Origin: CAYUVH01 sp964448135
GTDB taxonomy: Bacteria; Verrucomicrobiota; Verrucomicrobiia; Limisphaerales; UBA8199
Length of the DNA stretch: 64,000 nucleotides
Assembly (NCBI GenBank): GCA_964448135.1
Contig: CAYUVH010000041.1
Location: forward strand, 48,154-112,153
Direction: 5' to 3'
Shown here piece by piece: positions 28,335 to 36,105 of the stretch. The notes under the pieces were generated by a model. It had not been told where the DNA came from and did not search any database. It worked only from the letters and a program-made list of their open reading frames with translations. Numbering within the stretch: position 1 is the stretch's first letter; the number at the start of each line of letters is the position of its first letter. The position numbers and the translations under genes are program-made.

Positions 28335-30563
28335 TCATTTCGCCAGCGCTGGCTTGCCAAGCACGTGCGGCTGCGGGGCGGTTTCCTCCGCAGGCAGGAT
28401 CCAGGAGGCGGCGGCGGTGAGCCAGATGGTGCCCACAGTCGCGTAGGCAGCCGCTTTGGCGGCACTGCCGAGCCACGGAAGGGATTCGTAGAGCCCGCTG
28501 TACCAGGCGTAGCTTTGTTTCGTATAGACGGCGCCGAACCAGAGGAGGGCGGCGATAAACCAGGCGGCGCTCATGGACGCGACAATGGTCCGGACCGAGC
28601 GGGCCGGGAAATCGCCCAGGCCGGCGAAGCTTTTCCACATGCGCGGAGAGATCAGGCCGGTGCCCAGCAGGGCGCATTGGCCGAGGATGAAGTTGACGAG
28701 GTATTCGGCGCCGGTGTCGGTGAAACCGTAGGAGTGGAGGCCGACGCCGAGGAGGTTCACGCCGAACCAGGAGAAGCAGGTGACGATGTTGCCGAAAATG
28801 GCGAGGTTCATGATGCCGCGCTCGCTCAGGAGTTTGCCCCAGCGGGCGTGGAGGATGATGCCATTCCAAAGGACGATCAAGAGCGCGCCGTTTTCCTTCG
28901 GGTCCCAGCCCCAGAACCGGCCCCAGGATTGGTCGGCCCAGATGCCGCCGAGAACGGTGCCGATGAAGCTGAAGAGGGTGGCGAAGCAGACGATGCCGTA
29001 AACCATTTTGGACAGCGCCTGGCTGGTCGCCATGGGTTTCGCCGTCGCGCCGAGCGTGTGTTGCAATTGGGGTGTGAAAACGCCGAGCAATACATAGACG
29101 ATCGCCAGGCCTCCTGCCGCAAAGGTCGAGGCGTAGCCGAGCGTGACGGTGACCACGTGGCTGGCGAGCCAGCCGTTGGTGTCGAGGACGGCGCGCAGCA
29201 TTTCCATGGTGTCGCCGCCGAGGGCGAGGTTGTGGGCGATGACCAATGTGCCGAACCCGGCGATGGCCGCCACCAGTGATCCGATGGCGGCGCGATACAG
29301 CCGCTCGAGAATCAGGCCGAGGACCACCACGGACCAGCCGATGAAGATCGCGGAGGAATACAGGTTCGTCACGGGCGGCCGACCTTCGAGCACCATCCGA
29401 AAAACCAGGCCAAAGGTATGCACCAAGCCGGCCAGGAGGATGAGGTAAAATGCCGAGCGGCGCAGCGATTCCGAAAGATTCGCGGCCACCGGCAGGGTCA
29501 GCAACGCAGTGCACGCGAGGACGAAGGCGAAGAGGTAGATGATCATCGCGTGGAGAAACGACTTGGTGTCGTTGTAAAAGAATTCCGCCCGCCCCTTTTG
29601 CAACTCGCGCGCGAAGTCCGGTTTCAGCCATTGCTGATAACCGGCCACGGCATCGTTGAAGTCGCCCGCCCGCTCTGCGCGATATGCCGTGGCGATGGCC
29701 GCGAGATGCGTCAACGCCGGCGCGTAGACCCCGCTGTGGGCGGATTCGAGGAGCGCCGCGCCCATGTTCTGCCAGCGCTCGCGTCCCTGCGCCGGTTCGG
29801 CGGGCGGCACCACGAGCGCGTAACCGTATTCCGACATCTGCTGAAACTCCTGCAACGGCGCGGCGATTTTGCGCAAGGCCGCGGCGTCGGAGGGGTTTCC
29901 GGCTGCGTTCGCCTGCGCGGCCGCGCGGGCAGGGACGAGGTCTTTTTGAAATTCAACCAACTGCGCGCTGAAATCATCCGCGCCATCCGGCTGCAAGGTG
30001 AACTTCAACTGCCGGTAGAGCGCCACCGCGTTGGCCAGCTTCAGGAGCTGCTTCTCGAAGACGCTCCGTTGTTCCGACGTGGAAAGCTTTTGCTGCTCGC
30101 GCTCAAAAACGCGCCCGGCCTGCTTTTCCACCTCGGGCAGGACCGGTTTGATCTGGGCGTAAGTGTAATAGCGCAGCCCGGATTTTTCGACGCCAAGGTC
30201 CTGCAGCTTCAATTCGCCGAGCAGATCCGGCAGATGAATCAGGAAGATCGGGCGCCTGTCCGCGTCTTCGGGCCGGGTCATGACTTCCAGCAGCCATTCG
30301 GTCGCCTTCAACTTTTTGGGGTGATGCCAGAACTTCCAACCCGGCACTTCCTCCAGCGGGACCTCGCCGGTGCTGCGGATCTGCAGCAGCGCGTTGCGCG
30401 CCACGGAATCGAACGGTTGAATGCGGCCGTTCAACAATACCGGCAGCCGGCCGAACTCGCGCACGTGATACTCGCCGTCTTTTTTCGGCGCGAACACGGC
30501 AATGATCTCGATCGCGAAGAGGGCCAGGAAAGCCCAGGGCAATAAGCGAAGCACAAGTTTCAT
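28335..30563 (-). CDS. ccsA: Cytochrome c maturation protein CcsA (system II heme handling), long form
   Basis: 742 residues from the ATG at 30563, overlapping the resB stop by 4 nt. With ResB it carries heme across the inner membrane and attaches it to CxxCH motifs. Layout: an N-terminal membrane helix, a ~330-residue extracytoplasmic domain (from VREFGRLPVLLNGRIQPFDSVA), then about eight helices with the tryptophan-rich heme-binding WWD motif (WGRFWGWDPKENGALLIVLWN, about residue 544) and conserved histidines. The long N-terminal part is seen in CcsA proteins of Bacteroidetes- and Verrucomicrobia-type bacteria. It is the last gene of an eight-gene operon that starts with cytochrome and porin genes. 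Confidence 0.94.
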   Translation of the reverse strand: MKLVLRLLPWAFLALFAIEIIAVFAPKKDGEYHVREFGRLPVLLNGRIQPFDSVARNALLQIRSTGEVPLEEVPGWKFWHHPKKLKATEWLLEVMTRPEDADRRPIFLIHLPDLLGELKLQDLGVEKSGLRYYTYAQIKPVLPEVEKQAGRVFEREQQKLSTSEQRSVFEKQLLKLANAVALYRQLKFTLQPDGADDFSAQLVEFQKDLVPARAAAQANAAGNPSDAAALRKIAAPLQEFQQMSEYGYALVVPPAEPAQGRERWQNMGAALLESAHSGVYAPALTHLAAIATAYRAERAGDFNDAVAGYQQWLKPDFARELQKGRAEFFYNDTKSFLHAMIIYLFAFVLACTALLTLPVAANLSESLRRSAFYLILLAGLVHTFGLVFRMVLEGRPPVTNLYSSAIFIGWSVVVLGLILERLYRAAIGSLVAAIAGFGTLVIAHNLALGGDTMEMLRAVLDTNGWLASHVVTVTLGYASTFAAGGLAIVYVLLGVFTPQLQHTLGATAKPMATSQALSKMVYGIVCFATLFSFIGTVLGGIWADQSWGRFWGWDPKENGALLIVLWNGIILHARWGKLLSERGIMNLAIFGNIVTCFSWFGVNLLGVGLHSYGFTDTGAEYLVNFILGQCALLGTGLISPRMWKSFAGLGDFPARSVRTIVASMSAAWFIAALLWFGAVYTKQSYAWYSGLYESLPWLGSAAKAAAYATVGTIWLTAAASWILPAEETAPQPHVLGKPALAK

Positions 30564-31813
30564 GTGGTCCTCCGTTTCAGGGCAAAGCCCAATAGGTGCA
30601 TGGTGAATTGAATCAGCAGGCCGGCGGACACCAAACCGCAGGCGAAATAGGGCGTCAGCCAACCCGGATTGGTCACGACCTGGAGGATCGTCCCATGATC
30701 ATCGGGATCGAAGCCCGACTGGTAATACGTTTGGCCGCCGTAGCGCAGCGGGCTGTTCATGTAGATCAACACCTCGCGTTTTTCGCCGGTGTCCGGTCGA
30801 TGCACAATCACGCGGCTGGCGAAGTTTTTGGGAATGTCCGTGCCGGCGTAAACCTCGTGCTGGAATTTTTGTAACTCCAGGGTGTACGGCGCGTAGTACC
30901 GGCGCGGCCGCATGGCCACCCGGTAATGGCGATTCTCATAGTGAAACACCTGCGGTGTCTCGATGAATTCGGAAACCACCCAGGTGCCCAGCGAACCTTT
31001 CGGGGTGACGATTTCCACGACAGCGGCGGGCACGTCGCGCTTTTCCATTTCGGTCGCCCGCGGCAACTCATGGATGGCGACCCGCGGCCCGACGCCCTGG
31101 GTCGCCGAGGGAGTGGTGCTCGCGCCGGGTTTGATTTCCTCCACGGCGGAGTTCGGCAGGAACTTGTGGACCTTGATGCTGAACGGCATTTCCGCATGCG
31201 AAATCAAGGCATCGCGATGCAACCGGCCCTGCGGTATCGCCACGACCTTGTCCAGCTCCGCATCCGAGGAATCGATCACGACCAGCTCGGCTTCGCGCTC
31301 GGTTTCGGAATAGTTGCCGGCCTGGCCTTCGCGCAGGTGCATGCTCGATTCACACGACAGCATGTCCGTCAAAAGCTGGCCGAGCAGCAGCAGGATGATG
31401 CCGGCATGCGTAAGCCAGAGACCGATTTTCCTGCGCGTGAGACTCAACCGCGTGAAATGCGCGGCGACGAGATTCAGCAGCAGCACTCCGCCGACCAGGT
31501 AACCGCCCGGCAGCACCGGGAGCTTGAAACCGGCACCCTTCGGCTGCCAGTAAATGAAGAAGCTCCGGAAGAATTCGTTCTGGGCCTTGTACAACCCGAG
31601 ATCCACCTGCGCGAGGGTGCCGGCAAATACCACGATCATGCCGAAAGCCAGGCACACCACGGTCAACCGCAGTGAACTGAAGAACCGCAGGAGGCGCTCC
31701 AAAGCCCCGCGCTGGGGGCGCACCGGAGGCGCGGCGGGAGTCGCCAACCTGTCTGACCGGTTCGAGCCGGCCGCGGGCCCGGCCGCGGCGGAGGATTTCA
31801 AGTTAGTGGCCAT
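30560..31813 (-). CDS. resB: ResB family cytochrome c maturation protein
   Basis: 417 residues. Partner of CcsA in system II cytochrome c biogenesis. A proline/alanine-rich cytoplasmic start, then helices at about 48-70, 103-122, 133-152 and near the C-terminus (ACGLVSAGLLIQFTMHLLGFAL), with a large extracytoplasmic domain between (ESSMHLREGQAGNYSE to HRPDTGEKREVLIYMNSPLRYGGQTYYQSGFDPD). The LRYGGQTYYQSGF stretch near the end is typical of ResB. Its start overlaps the end of the upstream lipoprotein gene by 11 nt, its stop overlaps ccsA by 4 nt. No ccdA or dedicated thioredoxin is in the operon. Confidence 0.93.
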   Translation of the reverse strand: MATNLKSSAAAGPAAGSNRSDRLATPAAPPVRPQRGALERLLRFFSSLRLTVVCLAFGMIVVFAGTLAQVDLGLYKAQNEFFRSFFIYWQPKGAGFKLPVLPGGYLVGGVLLLNLVAAHFTRLSLTRRKIGLWLTHAGIILLLLGQLLTDMLSCESSMHLREGQAGNYSETEREAELVVIDSSDAELDKVVAIPQGRLHRDALISHAEMPFSIKVHKFLPNSAVEEIKPGASTTPSATQGVGPRVAIHELPRATEMEKRDVPAAVVEIVTPKGSLGTWVVSEFIETPQVFHYENRHYRVAMRPRRYYAPYTLELQKFQHEVYAGTDIPKNFASRVIVHRPDTGEKREVLIYMNSPLRYGGQTYYQSGFDPDDHGTILQVVTNPGWLTPYFACGLVSAGLLIQFTMHLLGFALKRRTT

Positions 31814-33080
31814 TTGGATACTTTGCGGTCTGGACGAACTTGGTGAACGCAGCGCTCTCCTGCTCCACCACTTTTTCGTCGCCCATCATTTTATAAAACC
31901 AGGTATCACCGCTGATCGAAACGATCGCGGCCAGCACGCGGAAGCCCTGCTTCGTGGCTGGGTCGGTGCCTTTGATATCCACCTCGACCGCTTTGCCGCT
32001 GGCCACTTGGAGGCCTTTCGCCCGCTTCACCAACTCCGCCTCGTCCCAAGGCGCGAGCCCGAGCTGGCCGCGCCAGCGATTCACGTTCGCCAGCGCTCCG
32101 CCGCCATCGCCCATGGAAGTGCTGACGTTGATCACGGCCTGTGCGTTGCCCGCGCCGGTGACCTGGTACTTCGCGACGAGAAATTGTCCGCCGGGAATTT
32201 CCTTCCAGTTCGCGGGCACTTTCCAATCGGGTCCGCCCACATGTGTGGCGGGTGCGTCACCGGCCGGCGGCGTGATTCCGCTCAAAGGTGGATGCGAAGG
32301 CGGCAGGCCGCCACTCTGGCCGGACAGCGGCGGGTGCGAGGGCGGCAGGCCTTGCTGGCCCGGCAGGGGTGGATGCGAGGACGGCAAGGTCATCGGCCCC
32401 GAGGGCGCCGCCGCGGCAGCGGAGGCTTCCGTCGGCGCTGTGAATTCAACGGATTTCAAAAATGCCAGGAACGACGACTTTTGGGCTTTCACCAGGTCGT
32501 TTTCGCCGGTCATTTTGAAGAACCAGGCCACGCCGTCCTTGCGCAGGATGGCGCCCAGGATTCGTGTCTGCTGGCCGCCTTGATCGAACAATTTCGCGGA
32601 CTGGCCGGCCACCTGGACCGATTCGGTCAGCTTCGCGAGTTCGGCTTCCGAAACTTCCGGCTGGCCGACCTGTCCGCGCCAGCGATTTACATTGGCGAGG
32701 TCCGCTCCCGCGAGACCCGGCAGCGGGATCACGCTCACGTCGGCCGATTGGCCTTTTTTGCCGGCGACTTGGAATGACGCCACGCGCATCTGACCCGGCG
32801 GCACTTCCGTCCATCCGGCCGGCAATTTCCATTTCAAGCCGGGCAGCGTGGCCGGCGCTTCATCGGCGGGGGCGGGCTTGGCGGCCGCCACCGTCGCCCC
32901 GGCCTCGGACCCGCCGCCTTGGGCCACGCGATAAACTTTGGGCTCGTCCTTGCCGCAACCCGACAGGGCGGCGGCGAAAAACAGGGCCAGCGGAAAAGCA
33001 ACGCACAGCCGGCCCGGCCGCGCTCCCCGCGCGGACCGGAGGTTTTTGCCGGACGAGGGATCTGCATTGGTCGTTTTCAT
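31803..33080 (-). CDS. Lipoprotein with two copies of an unnamed domain
   Basis: 425 residues from the ATG at 33080; the frame extends upstream but only this start gives a lipoprotein signal (LALFFAAALSGC, Cys42). Two related domains, about 75-212 and 283-421, share W..P..W.E.PPGQ/GGQ, LANVNRWRGQ, and a WFFKM/WFYKM...F..F strand. A low-complexity linker with three copies of a PPSHPPLSG motif joins them. I do not recognise a named function. It is placed between the 12-heme cytochrome (32 nt upstream) and resB (11-nt overlap), which suggests a role in cytochrome assembly or delivery at the membrane. The first domain has 'V' and 'D' where the second has variable residues, so the copies are old. 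Confidence 0.75.
   Translation of the reverse strand: MKTTNADPSSGKNLRSARGARPGRLCVAFPLALFFAAALSGCGKDEPKVYRVAQGGGSEAGATVAAAKPAPADEAPATLPGLKWKLPAGWTEVPPGQMRVASFQVAGKKGQSADVSVIPLPGLAGADLANVNRWRGQVGQPEVSEAELAKLTESVQVAGQSAKLFDQGGQQTRILGAILRKDGVAWFFKMTGENDLVKAQKSSFLAFLKSVEFTAPTEASAAAAAPSGPMTLPSSHPPLPGQQGLPPSHPPLSGQSGGLPPSHPPLSGITPPAGDAPATHVGGPDWKVPANWKEIPGGQFLVAKYQVTGAGNAQAVINVSTSMGDGGGALANVNRWRGQLGLAPWDEAELVKRAKGLQVASGKAVEVDIKGTDPATKQGFRVLAAIVSISGDTWFYKMMGDEKVVEQESAAFTKFVQTAKYPNGH
32277..32387 (-). repeat. Short tandem repeat coding for proline-rich linker
   Basis: Three imperfect tandem units of about 36-42 nt within the lipoprotein gene, each coding for a variant of LPPSHPPLSGQ. They form residues 232-268, the linker between the two domains. 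Too short and too few to be a CRISPR array. Confidence 0.75.
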
Positions 33081-33112
33081 ATTCGTGTTCAGTCTGCTTG
33101 CGGTTCGATTGG

Positions 33113-35065
33113 TTATCGCGGTTGTTGTAATTTTCGACCGAGCGCGTTGCCCGCCCGTGAACGTTGGGCCGCGTTGGGCAACGCCTTGGCGGCGGGCGCG
33201 GCGGTCAGCGAGGGAGTGAGCGACGGATACGTCGCCGCGTTGTGATCCTTGCCGTGGCACGTGAGCGAACAGGTGCCGCTGCCCGGGCCGGTGCTGAAAT
33301 ATTGCAGCCGGCCGTTGGAGGAGGGGGTGACGTAGTCCATGTTGAAATTGATGAGGTTGTTCGCGCTGGCCGACGCGTGAGAATCGTGGCACGTGGTGCA
33401 CGCGGTCTGCTGATCCACCACGTGGTAGCGGTGCCCGCGATCCTGGCCGGTGCTGCCCGTGGCACGGAAGCTCTGGTCGGCGAGGATGCTGTCGCGGTTG
33501 TGGCACTTGTAACACAGCGCGTAACTGGCCGCGCTCTCCGGCTGGTAATCAGCCAGCACGAGTTGCCGCTCGATCAACGGGGTGTAGATGGAGCCGTGCG
33601 GCCCGTTCGGTCCCGAGCCGTGCGCGTTGGGCCCCTGGTCGCTGTTATGGCAGTCGGTGCAATAAATCTGGTTCATGGAATTGTAGGGCGGCAGGAGGCT
33701 GGGGCTCTGCATGTTCTGCCCGTTGCCCACTACGGGGTGGGCGGACTGGCTGCCAGCGGCAAAGGCCACGCGGAGATTCGTCTGCGGAAACTGCCGGTTG
33801 ATGTGCGCCGGGCCGCGCGTGTTGCTGTCCGCGTGGCAGCGGAAGCACAGTTCGTATTCGCGCGCGACCTGGTTCACCACGCCACCGGCCTGGTTGACGC
33901 CCTTCACTCCAGCGAGCGCGCCGGAGGCGTTGGGCGCGACGGAGGTTGTGGGATTGGACGCGTGCGAATTGTGGCAGTCGGCGCACGTGACGTGCCGCGG
34001 CGCGTTGATGGGATCCTCGGTCGGATCGTGCAATCCGTGACTCATGAAAATCGGATGGGTGCTGGGTTTGTTGAACTCGTTCTGGACGTTTTTCGCCGCC
34101 ACGTTGCTGTTGTGGCATACGAAACAATTCTGCTCCTGGTCCGCGTAGTTGAGCAGGCGGGCCTTGCCGCCGGCGGTGTGCGGGGCGTGGCAGTTTTCGC
34201 AGGCGTTGGCGGCCACGGTGGTTTCGGTGGTATGCGGCCAGGGATTCGCGCCGGAGCCATTCCACGTTTTGCCGGAGGTGTAATGGGAGGAAGCCTGCCA
34301 GGAAGTGAGCGCGTGGCATTCGCTGCAAATCGCTGAACCGTGGTTGTCCCGCACGAGGAACTGGCCGTATTGATTGTTGTGCGGGTCATGGCACGAGGTG
34401 CATTGCACCTGTTTGTTGTGATCCAGCCGCACGCGGTCGGTGAGCAGTTCGGGGTCCTTCAACTGGCCGTTGGCGGTCACCAGCGCGTGGTCGTAGGTAA
34501 ACGAAACGGGATGGTCGTCCGAAAGGTCCGTGCCCAGGTTGCTGGGTCCCGGCGGCAGCGTGGTGACGCCTTGCTTCATGGCAATCTGCTGCTGGCGGCT
34601 GCTCACCATGCCCAGCGCCACCGTGCCGTCATGGCAGCTCAGGCACAGCCGCGAAGCGCCCGTCGGCTGTCCGACCGTGGCCTTGGCGGTGGTGCTCGAA
34701 TACGGCGTGTAAGTCGCGGTGGACAGCTTGTGATTCCACAACGGCGTTTCTCCGGTCCCCTTGTGGGGCGCGTGACAGAACAGGCAGATTTCCGACTCCG
34801 AAGACGCGATATACGGGCCGGGTCCATTAACAGAAAGATCGTGTTTGGTTCCGAGGATCCCGCGGCTGGAGCCGGAGGTGGCGTCCTTGGGATGAATGGC
34901 GGAATTGGCGCGCGCCGTGGGCGGCAAACTCGCGGTGCCGGATTGCCGGGCATTGCTGGTGCTGGCCGGGGTCTTGACAGGTTGCGCGGCGGGGAGCGTT
35001 TGCAGGCCGGCCCATACCAGCGCCAGCGTCAGGCACCGAATCAATTGAGCATTCATCGATTTCAT
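33113..35065 (-). CDS. Secreted 12-heme c-type cytochrome of the porin-cytochrome operon
   Basis: 650 residues; ATG at 35065 overlaps the stop of the NHL gene by 4 nt. Signal peptide (about 1-28, no lipobox), so periplasmic or secreted. Eleven CxxCH sites (CLFCH, CLSCH, CTSCH, CSECH, CENCH, CFVCH, CADCH, CFRCH, CTDCH, CYKCH, CTTCH) and one CX3CH (CSLTCH) near the C-terminus. The sites are spread widely (one per ~45 residues) with doubled CxxCH-type patterns such as CHDPHN and CHDSHAS, as in outer-membrane cytochromes of Geobacter. The first three sites match the small tetraheme cytochrome at 41117-41863. Likely one of the two cytochromes that pair with the beta-barrel protein two genes upstream. 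Confidence 0.9.
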   Translation of the reverse strand: MKSMNAQLIRCLTLALVWAGLQTLPAAQPVKTPASTSNARQSGTASLPPTARANSAIHPKDATSGSSRGILGTKHDLSVNGPGPYIASSESEICLFCHAPHKGTGETPLWNHKLSTATYTPYSSTTAKATVGQPTGASRLCLSCHDGTVALGMVSSRQQQIAMKQGVTTLPPGPSNLGTDLSDDHPVSFTYDHALVTANGQLKDPELLTDRVRLDHNKQVQCTSCHDPHNNQYGQFLVRDNHGSAICSECHALTSWQASSHYTSGKTWNGSGANPWPHTTETTVAANACENCHAPHTAGGKARLLNYADQEQNCFVCHNSNVAAKNVQNEFNKPSTHPIFMSHGLHDPTEDPINAPRHVTCADCHNSHASNPTTSVAPNASGALAGVKGVNQAGGVVNQVAREYELCFRCHADSNTRGPAHINRQFPQTNLRVAFAAGSQSAHPVVGNGQNMQSPSLLPPYNSMNQIYCTDCHNSDQGPNAHGSGPNGPHGSIYTPLIERQLVLADYQPESAASYALCYKCHNRDSILADQSFRATGSTGQDRGHRYHVVDQQTACTTCHDSHASASANNLINFNMDYVTPSSNGRLQYFSTGPGSGTCSLTCHGKDHNAATYPSLTPSLTAAPAAKALPNAAQRSRAGNALGRKLQQPR

Positions 35066-36105
35066 GGCTCTCCGATGTATTTGAAGATTTGCACGCGGCG
35101 ATTGTAGGAATCCGCCACCAGGATTTCGTTCGCGCGGCTGATCACGATACCGTTGGGCATCCAGAATTCGCCCGGCCCGGCCCCCATTTCTCCCAGATGC
35201 ATCAGCAACCGCCCGGAACCATCGAAGATCTGGAAATTATCGAACAGGGCATCCACGACATAGACATTCCCGGTCGTATCGGTCGACACGCCCTTGGGCC
35301 GGCTGAACGCGCCCGGCCCATCGCCGAGGGCACCCACCATGCGCTTGAAGTTTCCGGCCGCGTCGAACACCTGCACCCGGCCGTTCATCGAATCGGTCAC
35401 ATACAGATCGCCGTGGCGGTCGGCGGCCACGTGGGTTGGATAGTTGAACTCGCCGACGCCCCGGCCGCGCCGACCGAATTCCGAGCGGCAGTTGCCAGCG
35501 AGGTCGAACACCAGCACCGCGTGCCGTTGCGAGTCCGCCACATAAAGCTGCTCATTCAGGACGGCCAGTCCCGCGGGGCGCGCCAGGCGGTTGGTGATCA
35601 ACCCGGTCAATTTTCCCGACGCGTCGAACATCACCACGGCGCCCAGGCCGGTATCGGCCACGTAAAAAACGCCAGCGTGTTTCGCCACCGCCACCGGCGC
35701 GGACAAACGCACCGCGCCGATTTTATTCCACCGCGCGGTCTTCTTCCGCACGCGATCGTAATACGTCACCGAGGCGGAGCCGGTATCGCTCACGACGATG
35801 TTGTCTTCCTCGTCCAGGCCGAGGCCGAAGGGCTTCACCATCGATTCGTTGCCTTTGTCCGACCCGGTGATCCAGCGTCCGATCCGCCCGAAGACGGAGG
35901 GTTTGATGCCCAGGTCGGCGGCGCGCGAAAAGCTGCGCACATAAGCGATGCGCGCCGGATCGGGGGGGGCCGGCCAGACCGGTGCGGCGGCGGGTTCCGC
36001 CACCTGCGGCGCCGGATGCATGCCGGCGCAGCCCGCCATGAACCCGGCGACGCAAACCGCCGCCAGCGAGCGCAAACTGTTCCGGATGGTGGTGCGTGGG
36101 TTCAT
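35062..36105 (-). CDS. NHL-repeat beta-propeller lipoprotein (first of two)
   Basis: 347 residues. Lipoprotein signal with lipobox VAGFMAGC (Cys26). The mature part is built of about six NHL blades (repeating pattern ...P.G...D..G.LYV.DS...RVQ.FD..G.F...G), for example YPTHVAADRHGDLYVTDSMN and FWMPNGIVISRANEILVADSYN. NHL propellers usually bind protein or other partners; an enzyme role is not shown. Its TAATG-type start/stop contact (1-nt overlap) with the upstream beta-barrel gene and 4-nt overlap with the 12-heme gene show it belongs to the porin-cytochrome unit. A second, related protein is encoded at 39514-40590. Confidence 0.9.
   Translation of the reverse strand: MNPRTTIRNSLRSLAAVCVAGFMAGCAGMHPAPQVAEPAAAPVWPAPPDPARIAYVRSFSRAADLGIKPSVFGRIGRWITGSDKGNESMVKPFGLGLDEEDNIVVSDTGSASVTYYDRVRKKTARWNKIGAVRLSAPVAVAKHAGVFYVADTGLGAVVMFDASGKLTGLITNRLARPAGLAVLNEQLYVADSQRHAVLVFDLAGNCRSEFGRRGRGVGEFNYPTHVAADRHGDLYVTDSMNGRVQVFDAAGNFKRMVGALGDGPGAFSRPKGVSTDTTGNVYVVDALFDNFQIFDGSGRLLMHLGEMGAGPGEFWMPNGIVISRANEILVADSYNRRVQIFKYIGEP

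Noticed and set aside
32277..32387. CRISPR-like short repeats
   Set aside because: Only three imperfect units, in frame within a coding region, coding for a proline linker.
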